Shown piece after piece: positions 12,519 to 20,685 of a DNA stretch of 64,000 nt. Both the position numbers and the translations under genes were made by a program. This DNA comes from VXNE01 sp965206615 (GTDB lineage Bacteria > Pseudomonadota > Gammaproteobacteria > Pseudomonadales > Azotimanducaceae), in the NCBI GenBank assembly GCA_965206615.1, contig CBDBKI010000004.1, forward strand, positions 496,001 through 560,000, given 5' to 3'. How positions within the stretch are numbered: position 1 is the first letter of the stretch; the number at the start of each line of letters is the position of its first letter. Under the pieces are notes generated by a model that did not search any database, was not told where the DNA came from, and worked only from the letters and a program-made list of their open reading frames with translations.

Positions 12519-13256
12519 ATGCGCCGACCGATCGTTGCCGGAAACTGGAAGATGCATGGTTCGCGCGCCTTGATCGACGCGTTCGCCGCGTCGGAGTTCG
12601 CGGCCGAAGTGGAGACCGTCGTCTTTCCACCGGCGGTGTACCTCGGGTATGCGGTGGCTCGGTTGTCGGGCGTCCGGGTAGGCATACAGGACGTCCATGC
12701 GCAGACGGATGGGGCGTATACCGGCGCAGTGGCGGCCGAGATGGCCGCGGAGATGGGCGGGAGTCATGCGATCGTCGGACACTCGGAGCGCCGCCGACTG
12801 TTCGGTGAGGACGACCGTACGGTCGCGGGCAAATATGCCGCCGCGCTGCGCGCGGGCCTGGTGCCGATACTGTGCGTGGGAGAGACGCTTGATGAGAGGC
12901 GCGCCGGACGGGAGGAGGCGGTGGTGCTTGGCCAGCTCGGTGCCGTGTTCGACACGGTGTCTGCGGTGGGCGCCGTGATCGCCTACGAGCCGGTCTGGGC
13001 GATCGGCACGGGTGAAACCGCGACGCCGGCGCAGGCGCAGGCGATGCATGCGGTCATACGCGGGGCCCTGCAGGACCCGTCTGCCCGCATTCTCTACGGT
13101 GGCAGCGTGAAGCCGGAGAATGCGGCGGGGCTGTTCGAAGAGGATGACATCGACGGCGGCCTCGTGGGAGGCGCCGCGCTGGACCCGGTAGCGTTCGGCA
13201 CGATCGTCAACGCGACGCTGCGAGAGGCGCTGCGAGAGAAGAAGGGCACGGAATAG
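12519..13256 (+). CDS. tpiA: triosephosphate isomerase
   Basis: A 245-residue glycolytic enzyme interconverting dihydroxyacetone phosphate and glyceraldehyde-3-phosphate. Substrate-binding N and K lie in AGNWKMHG near residues 9-11, the electrophilic His in IVGHSERR near 88, and the catalytic Glu and mobile loop 6 in AYEPVWAIGTGE near 157-168. The phosphate-binding YGGSVKPEN follows near 195. ATG 12519 matches the family start. A 121-bp gap separates it from glmM, and the stop codon directly abuts the secG ATG. Confidence 0.97.
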   Translation: MRRPIVAGNWKMHGSRALIDAFAASEFAAEVETVVFPPAVYLGYAVARLSGVRVGIQDVHAQTDGAYTGAVAAEMAAEMGGSHAIVGHSERRRLFGEDDRTVAGKYAAALRAGLVPILCVGETLDERRAGREEAVVLGQLGAVFDTVSAVGAVIAYEPVWAIGTGETATPAQAQAMHAVIRGALQDPSARILYGGSVKPENAAGLFEEDDIDGGLVGGAALDPVAFGTIVNATLREALREKKGTE

Positions 13257-13640
13257 ATGGGAACGCTGGAAACGGTACTGCTGATTCTCCTGGTGGCGGA
13301 CGCGCTCGCGCTTGCCGCGCTCATACTTGTTCAGCAGGGCAAGGGCGCGGACATCGGCGCCGCCTTCGGTTCCGGAGGGTCGAACACGGTGTTCGGGGCT
13401 GCCGGCGGAGCGTCGTTCCTGATGAAGCTGACGACCTGGCTCTCCATCGGCTTCTTCATGATCACCTTCGGCCTGGCCTATACCGCGAACGAGCGCGCCA
13501 CGGGTCTGCAGGGCGTCGGCATCCCCTCGGCGCCCGTGGCATCGGACGTGTTCGAGGTACCGGCCGACACCGGGGAGCCGGACATGCCGGAGTTGACAGG
13601 GGAGCAGGAACCGGTAGATTCCGACATCCCCGACGTGTGA
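13257..13640 (+). CDS. secG: preprotein translocase subunit SecG
   Basis: A 127-residue membrane protein of the SecYEG channel. It has two transmembrane helices (about 4-24 and 55-76) separated by the conserved cytoplasmic loop (QQGKGADIGAAFGSG, then NTVFGAAG and a second-helix start at FLMKLTTWLS). The C-terminal tail after residue 85 is acidic and poorly conserved, as usual. It starts immediately after the tpiA stop. The tpiA-secG-tRNA-Leu order is the classical gammaproteobacterial one. Confidence 0.95.
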   Translation: MGTLETVLLILLVADALALAALILVQQGKGADIGAAFGSGGSNTVFGAAGGASFLMKLTTWLSIGFFMITFGLAYTANERATGLQGVGIPSAPVASDVFEVPADTGEPDMPELTGEQEPVDSDIPDV

Positions 13641-13682
13641 CCCGGTGCATCCGGATCGTGCGCGGGGTGTCAAGCCGCATAC

Positions 13683-13769
13683 GCCGAAGTGGTGAAATTG
13701 GTAGACACGCTACCTTGAGGGGGTAGTGGGCTGACGCCCGTGGAGGTTCGAGTCCTCTCTTCGGCACCA
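13683..13769 (+). tRNA. tRNA-Leu (GAG)
   Basis: An 87-nt gene including encoded CCA. The acceptor stem GCCGAAG pairs with CTTCGGC, followed by discriminator A. The anticodon arm CTACC-TTGAGGG-GGTAG gives anticodon GAG. A long variable arm (TGGGCTGACGCCCG) and the T arm GAGGTTCGAGTCCTC fit a class II leucine tRNA. It lies just after secG, as in E. coli. Confidence 0.97.
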
Positions 13770-13867
13770 AACACCCGACCTGTTCCAGGTCGGCGAGCCG
13801 GGCCCGACAGCGCCCTCGCCACGGCTTGCCCTAACTGATTTGTGGGCTATAATTCCGCCCTTGCTGA

Positions 13868-13944
<77 letters not shown>

Positions 13945-13951
13945 AAGATGG

Positions 13952-13976
13952 AAAAGGCCCCTGGTTGGGGCCTTTT
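13952..13976 (+). terminator. intrinsic terminator after tRNA-fMet
   Basis: A 10-bp perfect hairpin AAAAGGCCCC/GGGGCCTTTT with a TGGTT loop begins 7 bp after the tRNA CCA end. It provides its own T-run, so it would stop transcription of the tRNA unit, and may be partly read through into rimP. Confidence 0.8.
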
Positions 13977-14118
13977 CACAACATCGGGCAGGCTGGCCGC
14001 TTCTCGGTAGCAAGGGGCAAACCCCTCGCGCTCCCCGGCTGGGCCGCAGGTGCCGCGTCAGTAGACGGTGGGCTTGCCCGACCGTCGACGTACCGGTGTC
14101 GTCGACGGAGGCGATGGG

Positions 14119-14142
14119 AATGGGCGGCTTCGCCCATTTTTT
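14119..14142 (+). terminator. terminator-like hairpin in the rimP leader
   Basis: The stem AATGGGCG/CGCCCATT with a GCTT loop is followed by a T-run, ending 33 bp before the rimP start. A first terminator already lies at 13952-13976, so this second hairpin may act as an attenuator for the rimP-nusA-infB operon. Confidence 0.6.
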
Positions 14143-14175
14143 GTATGTGCCGGGAGAAGGTCGCGGTACGACCGA

Positions 14176-14634
14176 GTGAACAGGAGAGAACGGGAACTTG
14201 AGCAACTGCTCGCTCCGACCGTACAGGGACTCGGCTGCGAGATGTGGGGCGTCGAGTACTTTGCCGCGGGTCGTCAGGCGATGTTGCGGATCTACATCGA
14301 CGCGCCGGATGGCGTGACGGTAGAGGACTGCGAGCGCGTGAGCCACCAGTTGAGCGGAGTCCTGGACGTGGAGGAACCCATTCGTAACGACTACACGCTC
14401 GAGGTGTCCTCGCCCGGGCTCGATCGCGTGCTGTTCAAGCCGGAACAGTACCGCACCTATCTCGGCGCGGATGTCGATGTGCGTCTGAAGTTCCCGTTGG
14501 AGGGCCTGCGCAAGGTCGTGGGGCGGCTGGTCGCGGCATCCGAGAGCGAAGTGGTCATCGAAGCGGAGGATGCCGCCGTCACGGTCCCGACAGAACAGAT
14601 TCGGCGCACGCGGTTGGTGCCGCAGCTTGATTAG
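14176..14634 (+). CDS. rimP: ribosome maturation factor RimP
   Basis: A 152-residue factor needed for 30S subunit maturation, binding ribosomal protein S12. Family signatures are LRIYIDAPDGVTVEDCERVSHQ near residue 37 and LEVSSPGLDRVLF near 75, followed by the C-terminal SH3-like domain. The start is taken as GTG 14176 because it gives the standard length and family alignment; the open frame upstream (to 14068) is unrelated leader sequence. It ends 20 bp before nusA, in the usual rimP-nusA-infB order. Confidence 0.94.
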   Translation: MNRRERELEQLLAPTVQGLGCEMWGVEYFAAGRQAMLRIYIDAPDGVTVEDCERVSHQLSGVLDVEEPIRNDYTLEVSSPGLDRVLFKPEQYRTYLGADVDVRLKFPLEGLRKVVGRLVAASESEVVIEAEDAAVTVPTEQIRRTRLVPQLD

Positions 14635-14654
14635 CGATTCGGATGGGTGAGTCC

Positions 14655-16268
14655 ATGAGCAAGGAAATCCTCGTTGTCGTCGAGTCGCTTTCGCACGAGA
14701 AAGGCGTTTCGAAGGACGTGATTTTCGATGCGCTGGAGTCGGCACTGGCCATGGCGACGAAGAAGCGTTATCAGGAGGACGCGGAGTTCCGCGTGGCGAT
14801 CGATCGGGAAACCGGGAACTTCGAGACGTTTCGGCGCTGGGAGGTGATCGACCCGGAGCGTGAGTTCGAGGAAGGAGAGAGCCCCAATCCCGATGCGGAA
14901 CTGACGCCCGAGGAAGTGCAGGAGCGGGATCTGTCCCTGGCCATCGGCGACTTCCACGAGACGGCGGTGGAGTCCGTCGAATTCGGCCGCATCGCTGCCC
15001 AGGCCGCGCGACAGGTGCTGACCCAGAAGGTCCGCGAGGCGGAACGGGCCCAGGTGCTCGAAAAATACCTCCCGCGCGTGAGCGAACTCGTGGGCGGGAC
15101 CGTCAAGAAGGTGACGCGCGACGCCGTGATCGTCGATCTCGGCAACAACGCGGAGGCGATCCTGATGCGCGGGAACATGATCCCCCGCGAGACCTTTCGG
15201 GTGGGCGACCGGCTGCGCGCGCTGCTGGTGGAGGTGCGACCCGAGGCGCGCGGTCCGCAACTCATCCTCACCCGCACCAGCCCGGAAATGCTGATCGAGC
15301 TCTTCAAGGTGGAAGTCCCCGAAATTGCCGAGGACGTGATCGAGATACGGGCGGCCGCGCGCAACCCGGGATCGCGGGCGAAGATCGCCGTCTATACGAA
15401 CGACGGGCGGATAGACCCCGTTGGAGCCTGCGTGGGCATGCGCGGTTCGCGCGTGCAGGCCGTCTCCGGCGAACTCGCCGGCGAGCGCGTGGACATCGTG
15501 CCGTGGAACGAGAACCCGGCGCAGTTGGCCATCAACGCCATGCAGCCGGCGGAGGTGGCGGCGATCGTGCTCGACGAGGATACGCACACGATGGACATCG
15601 CGGTCGCCGAGGACAACCTCGCGCAGGCGATCGGCCAGAAGGGCGAGAACGTGCGGCTCGCCAGCCAGCTCACGGGCTGGGAACTCAACATCATGACGGA
15701 GGAGGATGCCGCCCAGCAGCAGGAGGAGGAGGCGCTCTCCTACATGGAGGAGTTCATGGAGTCGCTGTCCGTCGACGAGAACGTGGCAGCGGTACTCGCG
15801 GAAGAGGGTTTCACGAGTGTCGAGGAGGTGGCCTACGTTCCCATCGAGGAGCTGCGCGCGATCGACGGCTTCGACGAGGAGATCGTGGAGGAACTGCGGC
15901 AGCGGGCGAAGGATGTCCTGTTGACGAAGGCCATCGCGTCCGAGGGGCTGCTGGCCGAAGGCGAGCCGGCGCCCGACCTCCTGAACATGGAGGGCATGGA
16001 CCGCGACCTCGCCTACACGCTGGCCGCCAACGCCATCGTCACCATGGAAGACCTGGCCGAACTCGCCACGCCGGACCTCCTGGACATCGAAGCGAGCATT
16101 GGCGAAGAGCGCGCCCGCAAACTGATCATGACCGCCCGGGCACCGTGGTTCGAGGACGAGGACGAGACCCCCGCGTCGGGGGCCGAGGTGGCAGCGCCGG
16201 GGAGCGGGGGCCTGACGGCGCCAGCTTCATCCGCCGGTGCGGACGATGATGCACGGAGAGGGAACTGA
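14655..16268 (+). CDS. nusA: transcription termination/antitermination factor NusA
   Basis: A 537-residue RNA polymerase-binding protein. In order: an N-terminal RNAP-binding domain (about 1-125), an S1 domain with VKKVTRDAVIVDLGNNAEAI (about 135-200), KH1 and KH2 (RIDPVGACVGMRGSRVQ near 255; IGQKGENVRLASQ near 325), and two C-terminal acidic repeats with helix-hairpin-helix character (about 360-425 and 435-500). ATG 14655 (MSKEILVVVESLSHEKG) aligns with E. coli NusA. An ATG four codons earlier is possible. It overlaps nothing and is followed by infB after 6 bp. Confidence 0.96.
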   Translation: MSKEILVVVESLSHEKGVSKDVIFDALESALAMATKKRYQEDAEFRVAIDRETGNFETFRRWEVIDPEREFEEGESPNPDAELTPEEVQERDLSLAIGDFHETAVESVEFGRIAAQAARQVLTQKVREAERAQVLEKYLPRVSELVGGTVKKVTRDAVIVDLGNNAEAILMRGNMIPRETFRVGDRLRALLVEVRPEARGPQLILTRTSPEMLIELFKVEVPEIAEDVIEIRAAARNPGSRAKIAVYTNDGRIDPVGACVGMRGSRVQAVSGELAGERVDIVPWNENPAQLAINAMQPAEVAAIVLDEDTHTMDIAVAEDNLAQAIGQKGENVRLASQLTGWELNIMTEEDAAQQQEEEALSYMEEFMESLSVDENVAAVLAEEGFTSVEEVAYVPIEELRAIDGFDEEIVEELRQRAKDVLLTKAIASEGLLAEGEPAPDLLNMEGMDRDLAYTLAANAIVTMEDLAELATPDLLDIEASIGEERARKLIMTARAPWFEDEDETPASGAEVAAPGSGGLTAPASSAGADDDARRGN

Positions 16269-16274
16269 CGCCGC

Positions 16275-18821
16275 ATGAGCGACGTAACGGTCAAGCAGCT
16301 TGCGGAGACCGTCGGGGCACCGCCCGACCGCCTGCTGCAACAGATGCACGAGGCAGGTCTTCCGCAGCAGCAGGTGGACGAGTCGGTCACGGACGAGCAG
16401 AAGGAGGTCTTCCTGACCTTCCTGAAGCGCCGCCGGGGCGCGGCCGGCGCCGCCCCGAGCCGTATCACGTTGAAGCGCACGTCCGTATCGACGCTGAAGA
16501 TGGGGCAGGGCCGGAGCGGACGCACCGTCCAGGTGCAGAGCAAGCGGCGCCGAACCTATGTCAAGGCCACGCCGCCGGTCGTCCGGGAAGCCGAGGCGCC
16601 CGTCGCGGCGGTCCCGAGCCAGTTGGAGGCGGAGACCGAGCGGATCCGCCAGCAGGAGCTCGCGCGCAAGACAGCCGAAGAGGACGTGCGGCGCCAGGCC
16701 GCGCAGAAGGCCGAGGAAGAACGCGAGCGGGAAAAGGCCCGCGAAGACGAAGAAGCCAAACGTCGCGAGGAAGAGGCCACGAAACAGGCCGAGGAGCAGC
16801 GCGGGGCCGAGCAGGTCAAGGCGCCGGAGCAGTCCGTTACGGAAGCCGCCGCCCGCGTGCAGGCGGAAGCGCAGGCGCAGGAACGGGGCGGCAAGCGCAC
16901 CAAGGATCGGACGAAGGAAAGGGAACGCGGGAAGGACCACGAGTTCGGCGCGCGCCGGCGCCGCGAACTGTCGATGAAGCGCGACTCGCAACGTGTGCGC
17001 CGCCGTGCGTCCGCCCGGATGTCCGTCGAGACGCGCGGCGGCGAATTCGAACGGCCCCAGGACGCCGTTCAGCGCGAGGTCGAGCTGAGTGAGGCGATCC
17101 AGGTCGGCGAGCTGGCGCGACGCATGAGCGTCAAGGCCGGCGAGGTGATCAAGACCCTCATGGACCTCGGCGTAATGGCCACCATCAACCAGGTGCTCGA
17201 CCAGGACACGGCGTCGCTCCTGGTCGAAGAAATGGGCCACAAGGTCAAGCTGGTCGTGACGGACGAACTCGAACACGAGCACGAGGAATCCCTCAAGTTC
17301 GAGGGCCACATGGAGCCGCGCTCGCCGGTGGTCACCGTCATGGGGCATGTGGACCATGGCAAGACATCGCTGCTCGACTACATCCGCAACTCCCGCGTCG
17401 TCGCCGGCGAGGCTGGCGGCATCACCCAGCACATCGGCGCCTACCGTGTGGCCACGGAGCATGGTGACATCAGTTTCCTCGACACGCCGGGTCACGCAGC
17501 GTTCACGGCCATGCGCGCCCGCGGGGCGAAGTCGACCGACATCGTCGTGCTGGTCGTGGCCGCCGAGGACGGCGTCATGCCGCAGACGGCAGAGGCGGTG
17601 CAACACGCCAAGGCCGCCGGCGTCCCGATCATCGTCGCGATCAACAAGATGGACCTCGAAGGGGCGGACCCGGCGCGCGTCAGGAACGAGCTCACCGCCC
17701 TCGAGGTGATCCCCGAGGAGTTGGGAGGCGACACGCAGTTCATCGAGGTGTCCGCCGAGACGGGCCAGGGAATCGGCCAGCTGCTGGAAGGCATCAACCT
17801 GCAGGCGGAACTCCTGGAATTGCGCGCCGCCCGGGACGCGCCCGGACGCGGCATTGTCGTCGAGTCGCGTCTCGACAAGGGGCGCGGTCCGGTCACCACC
17901 CTGCTGGTTCAGAACGGAACCCTGCGCCGCGGTGACATCGTCATCGCGGGCGAACGTTTTGGCCGGGTGCGCCTGTTGCTGAACGAACGCGGCGACCCGG
18001 TGGCCGAAGCCGAACCATCCGTGCCGGTGGAGATGCTCGGGTTGGGCGCCACGCCGGAAGCCGGCGACGACTTCGCGGTGGTCGCCGATGAGCGGCGTGC
18101 ACGCGAGCTGGCCGAGTTTCGTAGCACCCGAAGCCAGGAGCAACGCCTTGCGAAACAGCAGGCGGCGAAGATCGAGAACATCTTCGCCAACCTCAGGCAG
18201 GGCGAGAAACGTGTGCTGAAGCTCGTGCTCAAGGCGGACGTCCGCGGTTCGCTGGAGGCGATTACGCAGGCCTGCGCGGAAATCGGGAACGACGAGGTGG
18301 CGGTCAATCTGCTCGGCTCCGGCGTCGGCGGCATCACGGAGTCCGATGCGACGCTGGCCATGACGTACGGCGCGGCCATCTTCGGCTTCAACGTGCGCGC
18401 GGACAGCCGGGCCAAGGCCATCATCGAGCGCGAAGAAATCGACCTGCGTTACTACAGCGTCATCTACGAGTTGCTCGATGACGTCAGGATGATCCTGCAG
18501 GACATGCTGGCTCCGGAGATTCGCGAGGAAATCGTCGGCACCGCAGAAGTACGGGACGTGTTCCGTTCGCCGCGGTTCGGCCAGGTCGCCGGATGCATGG
18601 TGGTGGACGGTACGGTGGCGCGCCACAAGAGGATACGGGTCCTGCGGGAGAACGTGGTCATCTTCGAAGGCGAGCTCGAGTCCCTGCGCCGCTTCAAGGA
18701 CGACGTGGGCGAAGTACGCAACGGCCTCGAGTGCGGGATCGGCGTGCGGAACTACAACGACGTGCGCGCCGGCGACCGGATCGAGGTGTTCGAGTCCAGG
18801 GAAGTGGCGCGGGCACTATAG
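16275..18821 (+). CDS. infB: translation initiation factor IF-2
   Basis: An 848-residue GTPase that delivers fMet-tRNA to the 30S subunit. The N-terminus has a winged-helix-like IF2_N segment (VKQLAETVGAPPDRLLQQM), then a long Lys/Glu/Arg-rich linker (about 100-240) and a second IF2_N (IQVGELARRMSVKAGEVIKTLM). The G domain has GHVDHGKTS near 356, DTPGHAAF near 402 and NKMD near 457. Domains II, III and the tRNA-binding C2 domain follow. The initiator tRNA gene lies in the same gene neighbourhood. The stop codon abuts rbfA. Confidence 0.97.
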   Translation: MSDVTVKQLAETVGAPPDRLLQQMHEAGLPQQQVDESVTDEQKEVFLTFLKRRRGAAGAAPSRITLKRTSVSTLKMGQGRSGRTVQVQSKRRRTYVKATPPVVREAEAPVAAVPSQLEAETERIRQQELARKTAEEDVRRQAAQKAEEEREREKAREDEEAKRREEEATKQAEEQRGAEQVKAPEQSVTEAAARVQAEAQAQERGGKRTKDRTKERERGKDHEFGARRRRELSMKRDSQRVRRRASARMSVETRGGEFERPQDAVQREVELSEAIQVGELARRMSVKAGEVIKTLMDLGVMATINQVLDQDTASLLVEEMGHKVKLVVTDELEHEHEESLKFEGHMEPRSPVVTVMGHVDHGKTSLLDYIRNSRVVAGEAGGITQHIGAYRVATEHGDISFLDTPGHAAFTAMRARGAKSTDIVVLVVAAEDGVMPQTAEAVQHAKAAGVPIIVAINKMDLEGADPARVRNELTALEVIPEELGGDTQFIEVSAETGQGIGQLLEGINLQAELLELRAARDAPGRGIVVESRLDKGRGPVTTLLVQNGTLRRGDIVIAGERFGRVRLLLNERGDPVAEAEPSVPVEMLGLGATPEAGDDFAVVADERRARELAEFRSTRSQEQRLAKQQAAKIENIFANLRQGEKRVLKLVLKADVRGSLEAITQACAEIGNDEVAVNLLGSGVGGITESDATLAMTYGAAIFGFNVRADSRAKAIIEREEIDLRYYSVIYELLDDVRMILQDMLAPEIREEIVGTAEVRDVFRSPRFGQVAGCMVVDGTVARHKRIRVLRENVVIFEGELESLRRFKDDVGEVRNGLECGIGVRNYNDVRAGDRIEVFESREVARAL

Positions 18822-19214
18822 ATGGCCGTCCGGGTGCGAGACAGCGAACGCGACCTGCGGTTGGGCGACTTCATCCGCGACGAACTCTCGCGCATCCTGG
18901 TCAGCGACATGCGCGATCCCCGTATCGGGATGACGAGCGTGACCGAGGTACGCGTGAACCGGGACATGAGCTACGCGGACGTCTACGTCAGTTCCCTCTC
19001 GGCGGGCACGGCAGCCGAGCGGGCCGAGTTGGTCGCTGGACTCGAGCACGCCTCCGGCTTCCTGCGTTCGAAGATCGCGCGCCGGCACAACCTGCGAACG
19101 ACCCCCCGCCTGCGCTTCTATTACGACGACCTCATCGAGTCGGGCCCGCGCCTGGAAGCACTCATCGACCATGCGGTCGCACGCGACCGGACGCCGCGGC
19201 GGGATGGCGACTGA
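18822..19214 (+). CDS. rbfA: 30S ribosome-binding factor RbfA
   Basis: A 130-residue KH-like protein that assists 16S rRNA 5' processing and cold adaptation. The typical start is VRDSERDLRLGDFIRDELSRIL, followed by MRDPRIGMTSVTEVRVNRDMSYADVYVS, which forms the KH-fold core. C-terminal LRTTPRLRFYYDDLIESG is the family signature. The ATG immediately follows the infB stop, and its own TGA overlaps the truB ATG (ATGA), so the three genes are translationally linked. Confidence 0.96.
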   Translation: MAVRVRDSERDLRLGDFIRDELSRILVSDMRDPRIGMTSVTEVRVNRDMSYADVYVSSLSAGTAAERAELVAGLEHASGFLRSKIARRHNLRTTPRLRFYYDDLIESGPRLEALIDHAVARDRTPRRDGD

Positions 19215-20242
19215 TGGCACGCAGAAGGGCCGCCCTGGGCCGGGACATCTCGGGCGTCATCGCGTTGGACAAGCCGAAGGGCATGACTTCCAACGCAGCG
19301 GTGCAGGCGGCGAAGCGGCTCTTCCACGCACGCAAGGTGGGCCACACCGGCGCTCTGGATCCCCTTGCGACCGGTGTGCTGCCGCTCTGTTTCGGGGCGG
19401 CCACGCGCTTCTCCCAGTTCCTGCTGGACTCGGACAAGAAATACGTCGCACAGGTCGCGCTGGGTGTCAGCACGGACAGCGGCGACGCCGATGGCAAGAT
19501 CCTCGAGGAGCGCCCCGTCGGCCGACTCACGCGCCGCGCCGTGGAGCAGGCGCTCGATGCGTTCCGCGGTGACATAGAGCAGGTGCCTTCGATGTTCTCG
19601 GCCATCAAGCATCAGGGCCAGCCGCTCTACAAGCTGGCGCGCCAGGGTCTCGAAGTGGAGCGCAAGGCGCGACCGATCAAGGTATTTTCCAACGAGATCG
19701 TCGCGTTGGAGAACGATGTGCTGACACTCGCGGTGCACTGCAGCAAGGGCACGTATGTCCGCTCCATCGTGCATGAACTCGGCGAGGCGCTCGGCTGCGG
19801 CGCGCATGTGTCGGAGCTGCGCCGCACCATGGCGGGACCGTTTGACGAGGACGATCTGGTGACCTTCGAGGCGCTCCGGGAGGCGGATGCGGCGCGGCAC
19901 ATCGACAGCTTGCTGCAGCCGATCTCGAGCGCGGTACGACAATGGCCCGCGGTCGTCCTGACCGGCCATACCGCGTACTACCTGCGACAGGGCCAACCGG
20001 TGATCGTCGCCCACGCGCCCACGACGGGCTGGGTCCGGCTGTGGGAAAATTGCGCCGCGGCCAGCACGCCCGAACGCCATGCACCGTGCATGGAAGCGCC
20101 GGTGGCCGAAGGGCCGGGGCCGGAACCCCGGGCACACGGGGCCGACGGCGAGGAACAGTCGCCGCGACGACGCTTTCTTGGCGTCGGGGAGATTCTCGAC
20201 GATGGACGGGTCGCGCCCAGGCGTTTGATTCCCGACCGGTAA
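19214..20242 (+). CDS. truB: tRNA pseudouridine-55 synthase TruB
   Basis: A 342-residue enzyme that makes pseudouridine 55 in the T loop of tRNAs. Catalytic Asp lies in VGHTGALDPLATGVLP near residue 49. Supporting motifs are DKPKGMTSN near 22 and KGTYVRSIVHELG near 180. The C-terminal PUA-like part extends to about 270, but residues about 275-325 (ASTPERHAPCMEAPV...) form a Pro/Glu/Ala-rich insertion before a final RRFLGVGEI segment, slightly longer than E. coli TruB (314). The ATG overlaps the rbfA stop. Confidence 0.95.
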   Translation: MARRRAALGRDISGVIALDKPKGMTSNAAVQAAKRLFHARKVGHTGALDPLATGVLPLCFGAATRFSQFLLDSDKKYVAQVALGVSTDSGDADGKILEERPVGRLTRRAVEQALDAFRGDIEQVPSMFSAIKHQGQPLYKLARQGLEVERKARPIKVFSNEIVALENDVLTLAVHCSKGTYVRSIVHELGEALGCGAHVSELRRTMAGPFDEDDLVTFEALREADAARHIDSLLQPISSAVRQWPAVVLTGHTAYYLRQGQPVIVAHAPTTGWVRLWENCAAASTPERHAPCMEAPVAEGPGPEPRAHGADGEEQSPRRRFLGVGEILDDGRVAPRRLIPDR

Positions 20243-20303
20243 CGGACATGCAAGGGCCTGCTGGACAATGCAGGCACAGCGATTGGAGACGGAGACACAG
20301 GAC

Positions 20304-20573
20304 ATGGCGCTGACGGCCGATACAAAGAAGACGATCGTCGAAGAACATCGGCGAAGCGAGAACGACACGGGCTCGCCCGAGGTACAGGTGGCGCTCCTGA
20401 CGCATAACATCAACTCGCTGCAGGAGCATTTTCGGGACCACGGCAAGGACCATCACTCGCGCCGTGGCCTCATCCGCATGGTGGGCCAGCGGCGCAAGCT
20501 GCTCGACTACCTGCGCAACAAGGACAATGGCCGATACACGGCATTGATTCAGCGACTCGGCTTGAGACGCTGA
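20304..20573 (+). CDS. rpsO: 30S ribosomal protein S15
   Basis: An 89-residue primary rRNA-binding protein of the small subunit, exactly the usual length. Signature segments are ENDTGSPEVQVALLT, HDKDHHSRRGL-like HGKDHHSRRGLIRMVGQRRKLL and the C-terminal YTALIQRLGLRR. ATG 20304 has a GGAGAC-rich ribosome site upstream. It lies 61 bp after truB and 112 bp before pnp, in the conserved truB-rpsO-pnp order. Confidence 0.98.
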   Translation: MALTADTKKTIVEEHRRSENDTGSPEVQVALLTHNINSLQEHFRDHGKDHHSRRGLIRMVGQRRKLLDYLRNKDNGRYTALIQRLGLRR

Positions 20574-20616
20574 TAGCACATTGACAGAGCGGAGCCGCCG
20601 CGGGAACGCGAACACC

Positions 20617-20634
20617 GCCGCGCGAGGGCGCGGC
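20617..20634 (+). promoter_or_regulatory. hairpin in the rpsO-pnp intergenic region
   Basis: A perfect 7-bp GC stem GCCGCGC/GCGCGGC with a GAGG loop lies midway between rpsO and pnp, followed by a small TGTT/AACA hairpin at 20641-20651. In E. coli the same gap carries RNase III and PNPase-controlled hairpins that autoregulate pnp. Equivalence here is inferred from position only. Confidence 0.45.
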
Positions 20635-20685
20635 GCAGGCTGTTCGGAACAACCGTAGCGGGCACGTCCGCAACAGGAGAAGACA

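Noticed and set aside
10610..12685. 691-codon minus-strand frame across folP, glmM and tpiA
   Set aside because: It spans three well-supported opposite-strand genes and has no motif of its own.
16227..18626. 799-codon minus-strand frame antisense to infB
   Set aside because: Same reason: low-complexity Leu/Arg/His-rich translation, no recognisable domain, while infB is unambiguous on the other strand.
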